NCBI RefSeq assembly: GCF_029193575.1
Contig: NZ_JARGCS010000047.1
Location: 248,001-312,000, forward strand
Source: Pseudomonas entomophila
Lineage (GTDB): Bacteria > Pseudomonadota > Gammaproteobacteria > Pseudomonadales > Pseudomonadaceae
Length of the DNA stretch: 64,000 bases
Direction: 5' to 3'
The translations under genes were made by a program, and so were the position numbers. Position 1 is the first letter of the stretch; each line of letters starts with the position of its first letter. The notes under the pieces were generated by a model. That model had not been told where the DNA came from, did no database searches, and saw nothing but the letters and a program-made list of their open reading frames with translations. Below, in pieces: positions 7,872-15,516 of this stretch.

Positions 7872-8285
7872 TCAGGTGCGCTGGCAGCCCGCCGGCTCGC
7901 CGCGGCCCACCAGTTTTTGCTGTTCGTCGTACAGTTTCACCCAAGGGTTGAAGCCGATGCTGCCCGCTTGCAAGCGATAGCGCTGGCCGGCGCCGAAATC
8001 CTTGAAGGTGAGGTTCAGCTGGCAATCGCGCCACAGCGGCTCGGCGACCGGGCCGATGTTGCTCGGCGCCACCGGGAACTGGTAGCGCACGGTCAATTCG
8101 TGGCGGCCAGGCTGCACCTCGAAGTAGCGCGTGTCGGCCCAGTCGCGTTCGTCGACTTGCAGGGCATGCAGCGAGGTGTCGTCGTGGGGCGCGAGGTCGA
8201 CCCAGGCCTGGTTCGGGTCCGGGTCTGGCAGGCTGGCGCAGCCGGACAACAGCACGAGCGTGCCAATGGCAAACAGTGTACGCAT
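7872..8285 (-). CDS. PA0061/PA0062-type lipoprotein (copy 2)
   Basis: 137 residues from the ATG at 8285. Lipobox LLSGC follows MRTLFAIGTLV. Shared blocks with copy 1 are NQAWVDLAP, VQPGRHELTVRYQF, DCQLNLTFKDFGAGQRYRLQA and WVKLYDEQQKLVG. Both genes are read in the same direction with 45 bases between them and probably form an operon with this copy first. The duplication is also known in P. aeruginosa, where the pair is adjacent. Confidence 0.85.
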   Translation of the reverse strand: MRTLFAIGTLVLLSGCASLPDPDPNQAWVDLAPHDDTSLHALQVDERDWADTRYFEVQPGRHELTVRYQFPVAPSNIGPVAEPLWRDCQLNLTFKDFGAGQRYRLQAGSIGFNPWVKLYDEQQKLVGRGEPAGCQRT

Positions 8286-8351
8286 GGCGAAACTCCCCTT
8301 GGGCAAGATAGTCTTGAACGCACTGGCCATGAGCGAGATAGACAGCCTGCG

Positions 8352-9443
8352 ATGTTTCGACTTTTTCTTTTCCGACGCTCACGCCCTGGGGCACTCGACC
8401 GCGTTCGCCGCGGGTTGGTTCCCGGGTTGGCCGCCTTCCTGCTGAGCGGTTGTGGCAGCGTCGGCTACTACGGCCAGCTGGCCGAGGGGCAATGGCAACT
8501 GCTGCGTGCCCGCCAGCCGGTCGAGCGCCTGCTGCAGGACCCCGCCACCGACCCCACCCTGCGCCAGCGCCTGCTGCAGGCCGAGCAGGCGCGGGTGTTC
8601 GCCAGCGAGCAGCTGAAGCTGCCGGATAACCGCAGCTACCGCGTCTATGCCGACCTGGGCCGGCCCTACGTGGTGTGGAACGTGTTCGCCACGCCGGAGC
8701 TGTCGTTGCAGCCCGTCACCCATTGCTTCCCCATCGCCGGTTGCGTGGCCTACCGCGGCTACTACCGCCAGGGGGCGGCACGGGGCGCGGCGGCGTTGCT
8801 GCGCGAGCAGGGGCTGGATGTCTACCTGGGTGGGGTGGAGGCCTATTCGACGCTGGGCTGGTTCGACGACCCGATCCTCTCGTCGATGGTCGGTTGGGGG
8901 GATGAGCGGCTGGCGTCGTTGATCTTCCACGAGCTGGCGCACCAGCGGTTCTATGTGCAGGACGACACGGCGTTCAACGAGTCCTTCGCCACCTTCGTCG
9001 AGCAGGAAGGCTCGCGGCAATGGCGCGTGGCGCGTGGGCTGCCAGCGGTTCATGAGACGGGCGCGCGGCAGCGTGAGCAATTCACCCAGCTGGTGCTGGC
9101 CACGCGGGAGCGGTTGCAGGCGGTGTACGCGGGGCCACTGGACGATGCCGGCAAGCGCGCGGCCAAGCAGGCGCAGTTCGAGCGGTTGCGGCAGGCGTAC
9201 AAGGCGCTGCGCGATGGCCAGTGGGGCGGTGATCGGCGTTTCGATGCCTGGGTGTACGGGCCGATGAGCAATGCCAAGCTGCTGCCGTTCGGGCTGTATG
9301 ACCAATGGGTGCCGGCGTTTGCGGCGTTGTTCCGGGAAGTGGGTGGGGATTGGACGCGGTTCTATGCGCGGGTCGAGGCGCTGGGGCGGTTGCCGGCGGA
9401 TCGGCGCAAGGCCGAGCTGGCGAGGTTGGCTGGGCGACCGTAG
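8352..9443 (+). CDS. Lipoprotein zinc aminopeptidase (DUF2265 type)
   Basis: 363 residues. After a basic N terminus, GLVPGLAAFLLSGC gives a lipobox at Cys34. The metallopeptidase motif HELAH is at residues 193-197 (IFHELAHQRFYV), with a downstream FNESFATFVEQEG that supplies the likely third zinc ligand (Glu). It matches the predicted aminopeptidase family DUF2265. The reading frame is open far upstream, but the segment before 8352 runs antisense to the lipoprotein gene and carries no family sequence. The ribosome site is weak (GAG about 20 bases upstream). Confidence 0.85.
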   Translation: MFRLFLFRRSRPGALDRVRRGLVPGLAAFLLSGCGSVGYYGQLAEGQWQLLRARQPVERLLQDPATDPTLRQRLLQAEQARVFASEQLKLPDNRSYRVYADLGRPYVVWNVFATPELSLQPVTHCFPIAGCVAYRGYYRQGAARGAAALLREQGLDVYLGGVEAYSTLGWFDDPILSSMVGWGDERLASLIFHELAHQRFYVQDDTAFNESFATFVEQEGSRQWRVARGLPAVHETGARQREQFTQLVLATRERLQAVYAGPLDDAGKRAAKQAQFERLRQAYKALRDGQWGGDRRFDAWVYGPMSNAKLLPFGLYDQWVPAFAALFREVGGDWTRFYARVEALGRLPADRRKAELARLAGRP

Positions 9444-9473
9444 GGGCCGCGTTGCGGCCCAAGAAGCCACCGC

Positions 9474-10124
9474 TCAAGCCCTGAGGAACGCCTCATGCAA
9501 TTCGGCCAGGGTCTGGAAATGGAACGCCGGCGCCTCGGCCACCAGCTCCTCCCGGCTGCCGAACCCATACCCCACCGCCACCGCCTGCAGGCCATTGCTG
9601 CGCGCGCCGATCAGGTCATGCTTGCGGTCGCCGATCATCAGCGTCCGCGCCGGGTCCAGCCCTTCTTCGTCGAGCAGGTGGCGGATCAGCTCGACCTTGT
9701 TGGTGCGGGTGCCGTCCAGTTCGCTGCCATAGATCACCTTGAAGTGCCGGTCGAAGGCGAAGTGCCGGGCGATTTCACGGGCGAACTCCCAGGGCTTGGA
9801 GGTGGCGACGTACAGGGTGCGGCCCTGGGCGTTGAGGGCTTCGAGCAGTTCTGGCACACCGTCGAACACCTGGTTCTCGTACAGGCCGGTGACGCGGAAG
9901 CGCTCGCGGTAGAAGTTCACCGCTTCCCAGGCCTTGGCCTCGTCGAAGCCGTAGAACTGCATGAAGGCCTGGAGCAGGGGTGGGCCGATGAAGTGCTCGA
10001 GCCGGGTCAGGTCCGGCTCGTCGATGCCCAGCTTGGCCAGGGCGTACTGGATCGAACGGGTGATGCCCAGGCGTGGGTCGGTCAGGGTGCCGTCCAGGTC
10101 GAAGAGGATGTTCTGCTGGTGCAT
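9474..10124 (-). CDS. HAD-family hydrolase, Gph-like phosphatase
   Basis: 216 residues. HAD motif I is DLDGTLTDPRLG (nucleophile Asp), motif II is YVATSKPWEFA, motif III lysine is in TNKVELIRHLL and motif IV is MIGDRKHDLIGA. The cap insert after motif I is all-helical as in phosphoglycolate phosphatase relatives. The ATG at 10124 is used; a TTG six codons upstream is possible. Substrate unknown. It converges on the peptidase gene and is read in the same direction as the gamma carbonic anhydrase gene behind it. Confidence 0.9.
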   Translation of the reverse strand: MHQQNILFDLDGTLTDPRLGITRSIQYALAKLGIDEPDLTRLEHFIGPPLLQAFMQFYGFDEAKAWEAVNFYRERFRVTGLYENQVFDGVPELLEALNAQGRTLYVATSKPWEFAREIARHFAFDRHFKVIYGSELDGTRTNKVELIRHLLDEEGLDPARTLMIGDRKHDLIGARSNGLQAVAVGYGFGSREELVAEAPAFHFQTLAELHEAFLRA

Positions 10125-10181
10125 GCTGTTCTCACTGTGCAAAAAAGCGGCGCGCGCCGCCTGTGCGGGGCGGCGGCGTTG

Positions 10182-10724
10182 TCATTGGTCGTAGCCTTCG
10201 GCCAGGTGCTGGTCCTTGAGCTTCACGTAGTTGGCCGCGCTGTAGGGGAAGAACGCGCGCTCCTTGTCGGTCAACGCCCGCGCCTGCTTCACCGGGCTGC
10301 CCACGTACAGGTAGCCGCTTTCCAGGCGCTTGCCCGGCGGCACCAGGCTGCCGGCGCCGATGATCACCTCGTCCTCGACCACCGCGCCATCCATGATCGT
10401 GCTGCCCATGCCCACCAGGATACGGTTGCCCAAGGTGCAGCCGTGCAGCATGACCTTGTGGCCGATGGTCACCTCGTCGCCGATGATCAGCGGGAAACCG
10501 TCCGGGTTGAACGGCCCGGCGTGGGTGATGTGCAGCACGCTGCCATCCTGCACGCTGGTGCGCGCGCCGATGCGGATGCGGTGCATGTCGCCGCGGATCA
10601 CCGTCAGCGGCCAGACCGAGCTGTCCTCGCCGATTTCCACGTCGCCCAATACCACCGCCGAACGGTCGACAAAGGCCCGTGGCCCAAGGCTGGGCGTGTG
10701 TTGCTGGAAGGTTCGGATGGCCAT
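10182..10724 (-). CDS. Gamma carbonic anhydrase family protein
   Basis: 180-residue left-handed beta-helix protein with hexapeptide repeats (VVLGDVEIGEDSSVW, IRIGARTSVQDGSVLHI, PLIIGDEVTIGHKVMLHGC). The histidines in VLHITH, IGHKVMLHG match the zinc ligands of gamma carbonic anhydrases and YrdA-type proteins. It starts at the ATG at 10724. Whether it hydrates CO2 is uncertain, since many short family members have no measured activity. It is divergent from prlC across about 100 bases. Confidence 0.92.
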   Translation of the reverse strand: MAIRTFQQHTPSLGPRAFVDRSAVVLGDVEIGEDSSVWPLTVIRGDMHRIRIGARTSVQDGSVLHITHAGPFNPDGFPLIIGDEVTIGHKVMLHGCTLGNRILVGMGSTIMDGAVVEDEVIIGAGSLVPPGKRLESGYLYVGSPVKQARALTDKERAFFPYSAANYVKLKDQHLAEGYDQ

Positions 10725-10827
10725 GATAGCGCCCCTCTTGAATGCCGATAGGCGGGCTGCCTGCTGCGGTCGGCGTCGATTGTAATTAAGATGGGCCTGT
10801 GTTTCCTCCTGCCAAGGTACCCAAACC

Positions 10828-12879
10828 GTGAGTGCGAACAATCCGCTTCTGCAGCCCTACGATCTGCCGCCGTTCTCGGCGATCCGTGCCGAACACGTGC
10901 TGCCGGCGATCGAGCAGATCCTGGCCGACAACCGCAAGGCCATCGCCGACCTCCTCGCGCAGCAGGGCAAAACCCCCTCCTGGGCCGGCCTGGTGCTGGC
11001 CATGGACGAACTCAACGACCGCCTGGGCGCCGCCTGGAGCCCGGTCAGCCACCTCAATGCGGTGTGCAACAGCAAAGAGCTGCGCGAAGCCTACGAGGCC
11101 TGCCTGCCAGCGCTGAGCGCCTACTCCACCGAACTGGGGCAGAACCGCGCGCTGTTCGAGGCCTACGAGGCGCTGGCCGCCAGCCCCGAAGCCGCGAGCT
11201 TCGACGTGGCCCAGAAAACCATCATCGACCATGCCCTGCGCGACTTCCGCCTGTCGGGCATCGACCTGCCGGCCGAGCAGCAGCAGCGCTACGCCGAGGT
11301 GCAGAGCCGCCTGAGCGAGCTGGGCAGCCGCTTCTCCAACCAGTTGCTCGACGCCACCCAGGCCTGGACCAAGCACGTCACCGACGAGGCTGCGCTGGAT
11401 GGCCTGACCGACTCGGCCAAGGCGCAGATGGCCGCCGCCGCCCAGGCCAAGGGCCTCGATGGCTGGCTGATCACCCTGGAATTCCCCAGCTACTACGCGG
11501 TGATGACCTACGCCAACGACCGCGCCCTGCGCGAGGAGCTGTACGCCGCCTACTGCACCCGCGCCTCCGACCAGGGGCCGAATGCCGGCCAGTTCGACAA
11601 CGGCCCGGTGATGCAGGAAATCCTCGACCTGCGCCAGGAACTGGCCGGCCTGCTGGGCTACGCCAACTACGCCGAGCTGAGCCTGGCGACCAAGATGGCC
11701 GAGTCCAGCGACCAGGTGCTGAGCTTCCTGCGCGACCTGGCCAAGCGCTCCAAGCCGTTCGCCGCCCAGGACCTCGCCCAGCTCAAGGCCTACGCCGCCG
11801 AGCAGGGCACTCCTGAGCTGGCCAGCTGGGACGCCGGCTACTTCGGCGAGAAGCTGCGCGAGCAGCGCTACAGCGTGTCGCAGGAAACCCTGCGCGCCTA
11901 CTTCCCGATCGACAAGGTACTGTCGGGCCTGTTCACCATCGTCCAGCGCCTGTACGGCATCGAAATCGCCGAGCTCAAGGGCTTCGACGCCTGGCACCCG
12001 GACGTGCGCCTGTTCGAGATCAAGGAGAACGGCCAGCATGTCGGGCGCTTCTTCTTCGACCTCTACGCCCGCGCCAACAAGCGCGGCGGTGCCTGGATGG
12101 ACGGCGCCCGCGACCGTCGCCGCACCGCCGCCGGCAGCCTGCAGAGCCCGGTGGCCAACCTGGTGTGCAACTTCACTCCAGCCGTGTCCGGCAAGCCGGC
12201 GCTGCTGACCCACGATGAAGTCACCACGCTGTTCCACGAGTTCGGCCACGGCCTGCACCACCTGCTGACGCGCATCGAGCATGCCGGCGTGTCGGGCATC
12301 AACGGCGTGGCCTGGGACGCGGTCGAGCTGCCCAGCCAATTCATGGAGAACTGGTGCTGGGAGCCCGAGGGCCTGGCGCTGATCTCTGGCCACTACGAAA
12401 GCGGCGAGCCGCTGCCCCAGGACCTGCTGGACAAGATGCTGGCGGCGAAGAATTTCCAGTCGGGCATGATGATGGTGCGCCAGCTGGAGTTCTCGCTGTT
12501 CGACTTCGAGCTGCACGCCACCCACGGCGACGGCCGCAGCGTGCTGCAGGTGCTCGAAGGCGTGCGCGACGAGGTGACGGTGATGCGCCCACCGGCGTAC
12601 AACCGCTTCCCCAACAGCTTCGCGCACATCTTCGCCGGTGGTTACGCGGCGGGCTACTACAGCTACAAGTGGGCCGAGGTGCTGTCGGCCGACGCCTTCT
12701 CGCGTTTCGAGGAAGAGGGCGTGCTCAATGCCGAGACCGGCCGCGCCTTCCGCGAAGCCATTCTGGCGCGTGGCGGTTCGCGCGAGCCGATGGTGCTGTT
12801 CGTCGACTTCCGCGGCCGTGCGCCTTCCATCGACGCGCTGTTGCGCCATAGTGGCCTGAGTGAGGATGCGGCGGCATGA
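10828..12879 (+). CDS. prlC: Oligopeptidase A (M3 family)
   Basis: 683 residues from a GTG start at 10828 (AAGG 10 bases upstream). The thermolysin-like motif HEFGH is at about residues 470-474 (LFHEFGHGLHHLL), and ELPSQFMENW supplies the downstream zinc Glu. OpdA is a cytosolic zinc peptidase that degrades signal peptides and short peptides. The next gene overlaps its stop as ATGA. The divergent gamma carbonic anhydrase gene next to prlC is the usual Pseudomonas order. Confidence 0.97.
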   Translation: MSANNPLLQPYDLPPFSAIRAEHVLPAIEQILADNRKAIADLLAQQGKTPSWAGLVLAMDELNDRLGAAWSPVSHLNAVCNSKELREAYEACLPALSAYSTELGQNRALFEAYEALAASPEAASFDVAQKTIIDHALRDFRLSGIDLPAEQQQRYAEVQSRLSELGSRFSNQLLDATQAWTKHVTDEAALDGLTDSAKAQMAAAAQAKGLDGWLITLEFPSYYAVMTYANDRALREELYAAYCTRASDQGPNAGQFDNGPVMQEILDLRQELAGLLGYANYAELSLATKMAESSDQVLSFLRDLAKRSKPFAAQDLAQLKAYAAEQGTPELASWDAGYFGEKLREQRYSVSQETLRAYFPIDKVLSGLFTIVQRLYGIEIAELKGFDAWHPDVRLFEIKENGQHVGRFFFDLYARANKRGGAWMDGARDRRRTAAGSLQSPVANLVCNFTPAVSGKPALLTHDEVTTLFHEFGHGLHHLLTRIEHAGVSGINGVAWDAVELPSQFMENWCWEPEGLALISGHYESGEPLPQDLLDKMLAAKNFQSGMMMVRQLEFSLFDFELHATHGDGRSVLQVLEGVRDEVTVMRPPAYNRFPNSFAHIFAGGYAAGYYSYKWAEVLSADAFSRFEEEGVLNAETGRAFREAILARGGSREPMVLFVDFRGRAPSIDALLRHSGLSEDAAA

Positions 12880-13154
12880 GCGAGGGCGTCGTGATCAAGA
12901 CCAAGAAACGCTTCATCGCCGGGGCGGTGTGCCCGGCGTGCAGCGAGCCGGACAAGCTGATGATGTGGAACGAGGACGGCGTGCCGCACCGCGAGTGCGT
13001 GGCCTGCGGCTTCACCGATACCCTCAACGAACAGGGGCTGTCGGTGCCGAAGGAGCTGGGCACGCGGGTCAACCAACTGGCGCCGAAGGCGGCGCCGGCC
13101 AAGGTGCAGGCGGTGCAGTTCTTTCCCAATCCGAAGCTGAAGAAGCCGGAGTGA
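12876..13154 (+). CDS. yheV: YheV-family putative zinc ribbon protein
   Basis: 92 residues. Two CxxC knuckles (AVCPACSEPDK and ECVACGFTDT) form a zinc ribbon at residues about 18-50, followed by a basic, Pro/Ala-rich tail. The start overlaps the prlC stop by 4 bases, so the two are translationally coupled; prlC-yheV linkage is also seen in enterobacteria. Function unknown; a nucleic-acid or protein-binding role is only inferred from the fold. Confidence 0.9.
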   Translation: MSEGVVIKTKKRFIAGAVCPACSEPDKLMMWNEDGVPHRECVACGFTDTLNEQGLSVPKELGTRVNQLAPKAAPAKVQAVQFFPNPKLKKPE

Positions 13155-13212
13155 GGCATTTGGGGCGCGCAACGGCCCTATAAACCGCCCACCGGCACTG
13201 GCCTAAACGAGA

Positions 13213-13254
13213 AACCCGGATTACTGTATATAAATACAGTCATTCGGGTTTTTT
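13213..13254. terminator. Terminator-like hairpin enclosing a LexA box
   Basis: AACCCG faces CGGGTT, followed by TTTTTT (13249-13254), with the 16-base LexA-like dyad in between extending the stem. On the + strand this resembles a rho-independent terminator for prlC-yheV, but it also lies directly before the radical SAM start codon at 13259. Confidence 0.55.
13224..13239. promoter_or_regulatory. LexA (SOS) box upstream of radical SAM gene
   Basis: CTGTATATAAATACAG matches the gammaproteobacterial LexA consensus CTG-N10-CAG with an alternating TA centre; only one base breaks perfect symmetry. It ends 19 bases before the ATG at 13259. In P. aeruginosa the orthologous gene PA0069 is reported in the LexA regulon, which supports the call. 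Confidence 0.9.
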
Positions 13255-13258
13255 CATC

Positions 13259-14314
13259 ATGACGCCAACGCCTATTCGCGGCCGTGGCACCGCCACCAAC
13301 CCGCACAACCGCTTCGCCCCGCGCCAATCGGTGGCCGAGGACGACGGCTGGCACCAGGAAGTCCCGCTCACCCAGGGCACCGAGGTGCGCATCGAGACGG
13401 CCAAGAGCATCATCAGCCGCAACGACTCCCCCGACCTGCCCTTCGACCGCGCCATCAACCCCTACCGCGGCTGCGAGCACGGCTGCATCTACTGCTATGC
13501 CCGCCCCAGCCACGCCTATTGGGACCTCTCCCCCGGCCTGGATTTCGAAACCAAGCTGATCGCCAAGACCAACGCCGCCGAGGTGCTCGAACAGCAGTTG
13601 AGCAAGCCGGGCTACACCTGCGCGCCGATCAACCTCGGTTCCAACACCGACCCGTACCAACCCATCGAACGCGAACAGCGACTGACCCGGCGCCTGCTCG
13701 AAGTGCTGCTGCGCTACCGTCACCCGGTGACCCTCGTCACCAAGGGCTCGTTGGTGCTGCGCGACCTCGACCTGCTGGCCGAGCTGGCGCGGCACAACCT
13801 GGCGCGGGTGATGATCAGCCTGACCACGCTGGATGACGAGCTCAAGCGCACCCTCGAACCCCGCGCGGCGGCACCCAGGGCGCGCTTGCGGGCGATCCGC
13901 GTGCTGCGTGAGGCCGGGGTGCCGGTGGGTGTGCTGTGTTCGCCGATGATCCCGATGATCAACGACAGCGAGCTGGAGCATTTGCTGGGGGCGGCGAAGG
14001 AGGCTGGGGCGCAGAGCGCGGCGTACATGCTGCTGCGCCTGCCACGCGAGGTGGCGCCGTTGTTCGAGCAGTGGCTGCACGACCATTACCCGCAGCGCGC
14101 GGCCCACGTGCTGAGCCTGATCCGCCAGAGCCGGGGTGGCGAGCTGTACGACAGCCGTTTCGGTGCGCGGATGCGTGGCGAGGGGGTGTTCGCCGAGTTG
14201 CTGGCGCAGCGTTTCGCCAAGGCGACGCGGCGCCTGGGGTTCGAAGGACGTGAGGCGTTGGCGCTGGATTGCACGGCGTTTTGCCCGCCGGGAAGGCAGA
14301 TGGGGCTGTTCTGA
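13259..14314 (+). CDS. PA0069-family radical SAM protein, SOS-regulated
   Basis: 351 residues. The radical SAM cluster motif is GCEHGCIYCYARP (CxxxCxxC) at about residues 71-80, followed by NLGSNTDPYQPIE and HPVTLVTKGSLVLRDLDLL of the SplB-like/Rv2578c-like group. The substrate is unknown; its control by a LexA box suggests a DNA-damage role. There is no Shine-Dalgarno between the hairpin and the ATG, so the mRNA may be translated with a very short leader. The Cys in CTAFCPPGRQMGLF near the C terminus is typical of the family. Confidence 0.92.
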   Translation: MTPTPIRGRGTATNPHNRFAPRQSVAEDDGWHQEVPLTQGTEVRIETAKSIISRNDSPDLPFDRAINPYRGCEHGCIYCYARPSHAYWDLSPGLDFETKLIAKTNAAEVLEQQLSKPGYTCAPINLGSNTDPYQPIEREQRLTRRLLEVLLRYRHPVTLVTKGSLVLRDLDLLAELARHNLARVMISLTTLDDELKRTLEPRAAAPRARLRAIRVLREAGVPVGVLCSPMIPMINDSELEHLLGAAKEAGAQSAAYMLLRLPREVAPLFEQWLHDHYPQRAAHVLSLIRQSRGGELYDSRFGARMRGEGVFAELLAQRFAKATRRLGFEGREALALDCTAFCPPGRQMGLF

Positions 14315-14606
14315 GCACCAAGGCCGATACCGACACCTCAATCACACTCATGAAAGCCACGAATTTCATTCTGGGCTATTGGCGGTTGATGCTTTTTTGC
14401 TATTATCGAATTCCCGCCCAGATGACCTGGAACGCCCGTTCTAGAGCCTCCGAATTCAGTTTCAGTTAAGTTTTCCCCGGTAGCGTAGGAAATCAGTCAG
14501 CAGCGACTGTGATTAATGGCCTGTGCGTGTCATCTAATTCTCCGCATAGCCAGAATCTTTCCCCGGTAATATGGAACTTACCTACAAACCGTCAAGAGGA
14601 TGAATC
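14315..14606 (+). promoter_or_regulatory. Upstream region of beta carbonic anhydrase gene
   Basis: 292 bases without a credible gene, more A/T-rich than the surroundings. It contains a direct repeat TTTCCCCGGTA at 14472-14482 and 14558-14568, 86 bases apart, which may be binding sites for a regulator. The gene start is preceded by AAGAGGATGA. I see no clear sigma-70 hexamers I would defend. Confidence 0.45.
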
Positions 14607-15326
14607 ATGCCCGTCAAGGACCCATCCAAGCCCGTTCCGGCTGCTCCCGCCGAGAGCGCCGATGCCGCCCTGAAGCACATCGTCGACGGCTTCCTGAAGT
14701 TTCACCATGACGTCTTCCCCGAACAGCAGGAGCTGTTCAAGAAGCTCGCCACCGCGCAAAAGCCGCGCGCCATGTTCATCACCTGCGCCGACTCGCGCAT
14801 CGTCCCCGAACTGATCACCCAGAGCTCCCCGGGCGACCTGTTCGTGACCCGTAACGTCGGCAACGTCGTGCCGCCCTACGGCCAGATGAACGGCGGCGTG
14901 TCCAGTGCCATCGAGTACGCCGTGCTGGCACTGGGTGTTCACCACATCATCGTTTGTGGTCACTCTGACTGCGGCGCGATGCGTGCGGTGCTCAACCCGC
15001 AGTCGCTGACCAAGATGCCGACCGTCTCCGCCTGGCTGCGCCACGCCGAAGTGGCCCGCACCGTGGTCGAGAACAACTGTACCTGCGCCAGCGAGCACGA
15101 AAGCATGCAGGTGCTGACCAAGGAAAACGTCATCGCCCAGCTGCACCACCTGCGCACCCACCCCTCGGTGGCCTCGCGCCTGGCGGCTGGCCAGCTGTAC
15201 ATTCACGGTTGGGTCTACGACATCGAAAGCAGCCGCATCGAAGCCTATGATGCCGCCAGCGACAGCTTCCTGCCCCTGGCCGCGGGCGAGCCCGTGCCCT
15301 GCGCTACCCCGAGAGGCCGCTACTAA
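14607..15326 (+). CDS. Beta-class carbonic anhydrase
   Basis: 239 residues. Zinc ligands and the Asp-Arg dyad are present: Cys60, Asp62, Arg64 (CADSR) and His119, Cys122 (GHSDCGAM). It interconverts CO2 and bicarbonate in the cytoplasm. The N-terminal 20 residues are Pro/Ala-rich and probably disordered. It is followed at 190 bases by a SulP transporter, the same pairing as the P. aeruginosa PA0102-PA0103 locus, pointing to bicarbonate supply at ambient CO2. Confidence 0.96.
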   Translation: MPVKDPSKPVPAAPAESADAALKHIVDGFLKFHHDVFPEQQELFKKLATAQKPRAMFITCADSRIVPELITQSSPGDLFVTRNVGNVVPPYGQMNGGVSSAIEYAVLALGVHHIIVCGHSDCGAMRAVLNPQSLTKMPTVSAWLRHAEVARTVVENNCTCASEHESMQVLTKENVIAQLHHLRTHPSVASRLAAGQLYIHGWVYDIESSRIEAYDAASDSFLPLAAGEPVPCATPRGRY

Positions 15327-15516
15327 GCGACCCGTCCACCCGAAGAAACCTTGAATAGCCGGCTGCGCCCCTGAGGCGCGGCACGGTCTTCGGCTGCCTT
15401 GAAATCCCCTGCCCACCCTGCCGGCGCACGCCGCTGGCGGCCCGCGCCTGCGCGCAATCCAGGGGGCCCCCGTGCTTTCGGCCAGAGGAATGGCCTTGAA
15501 ACAGAAAAGGAGCGTT

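Noticed and set aside
14269..14469. 66-codon frame running out of the radical SAM gene end
   Set aside because: Overlaps the true gene in another frame and has no supported start.
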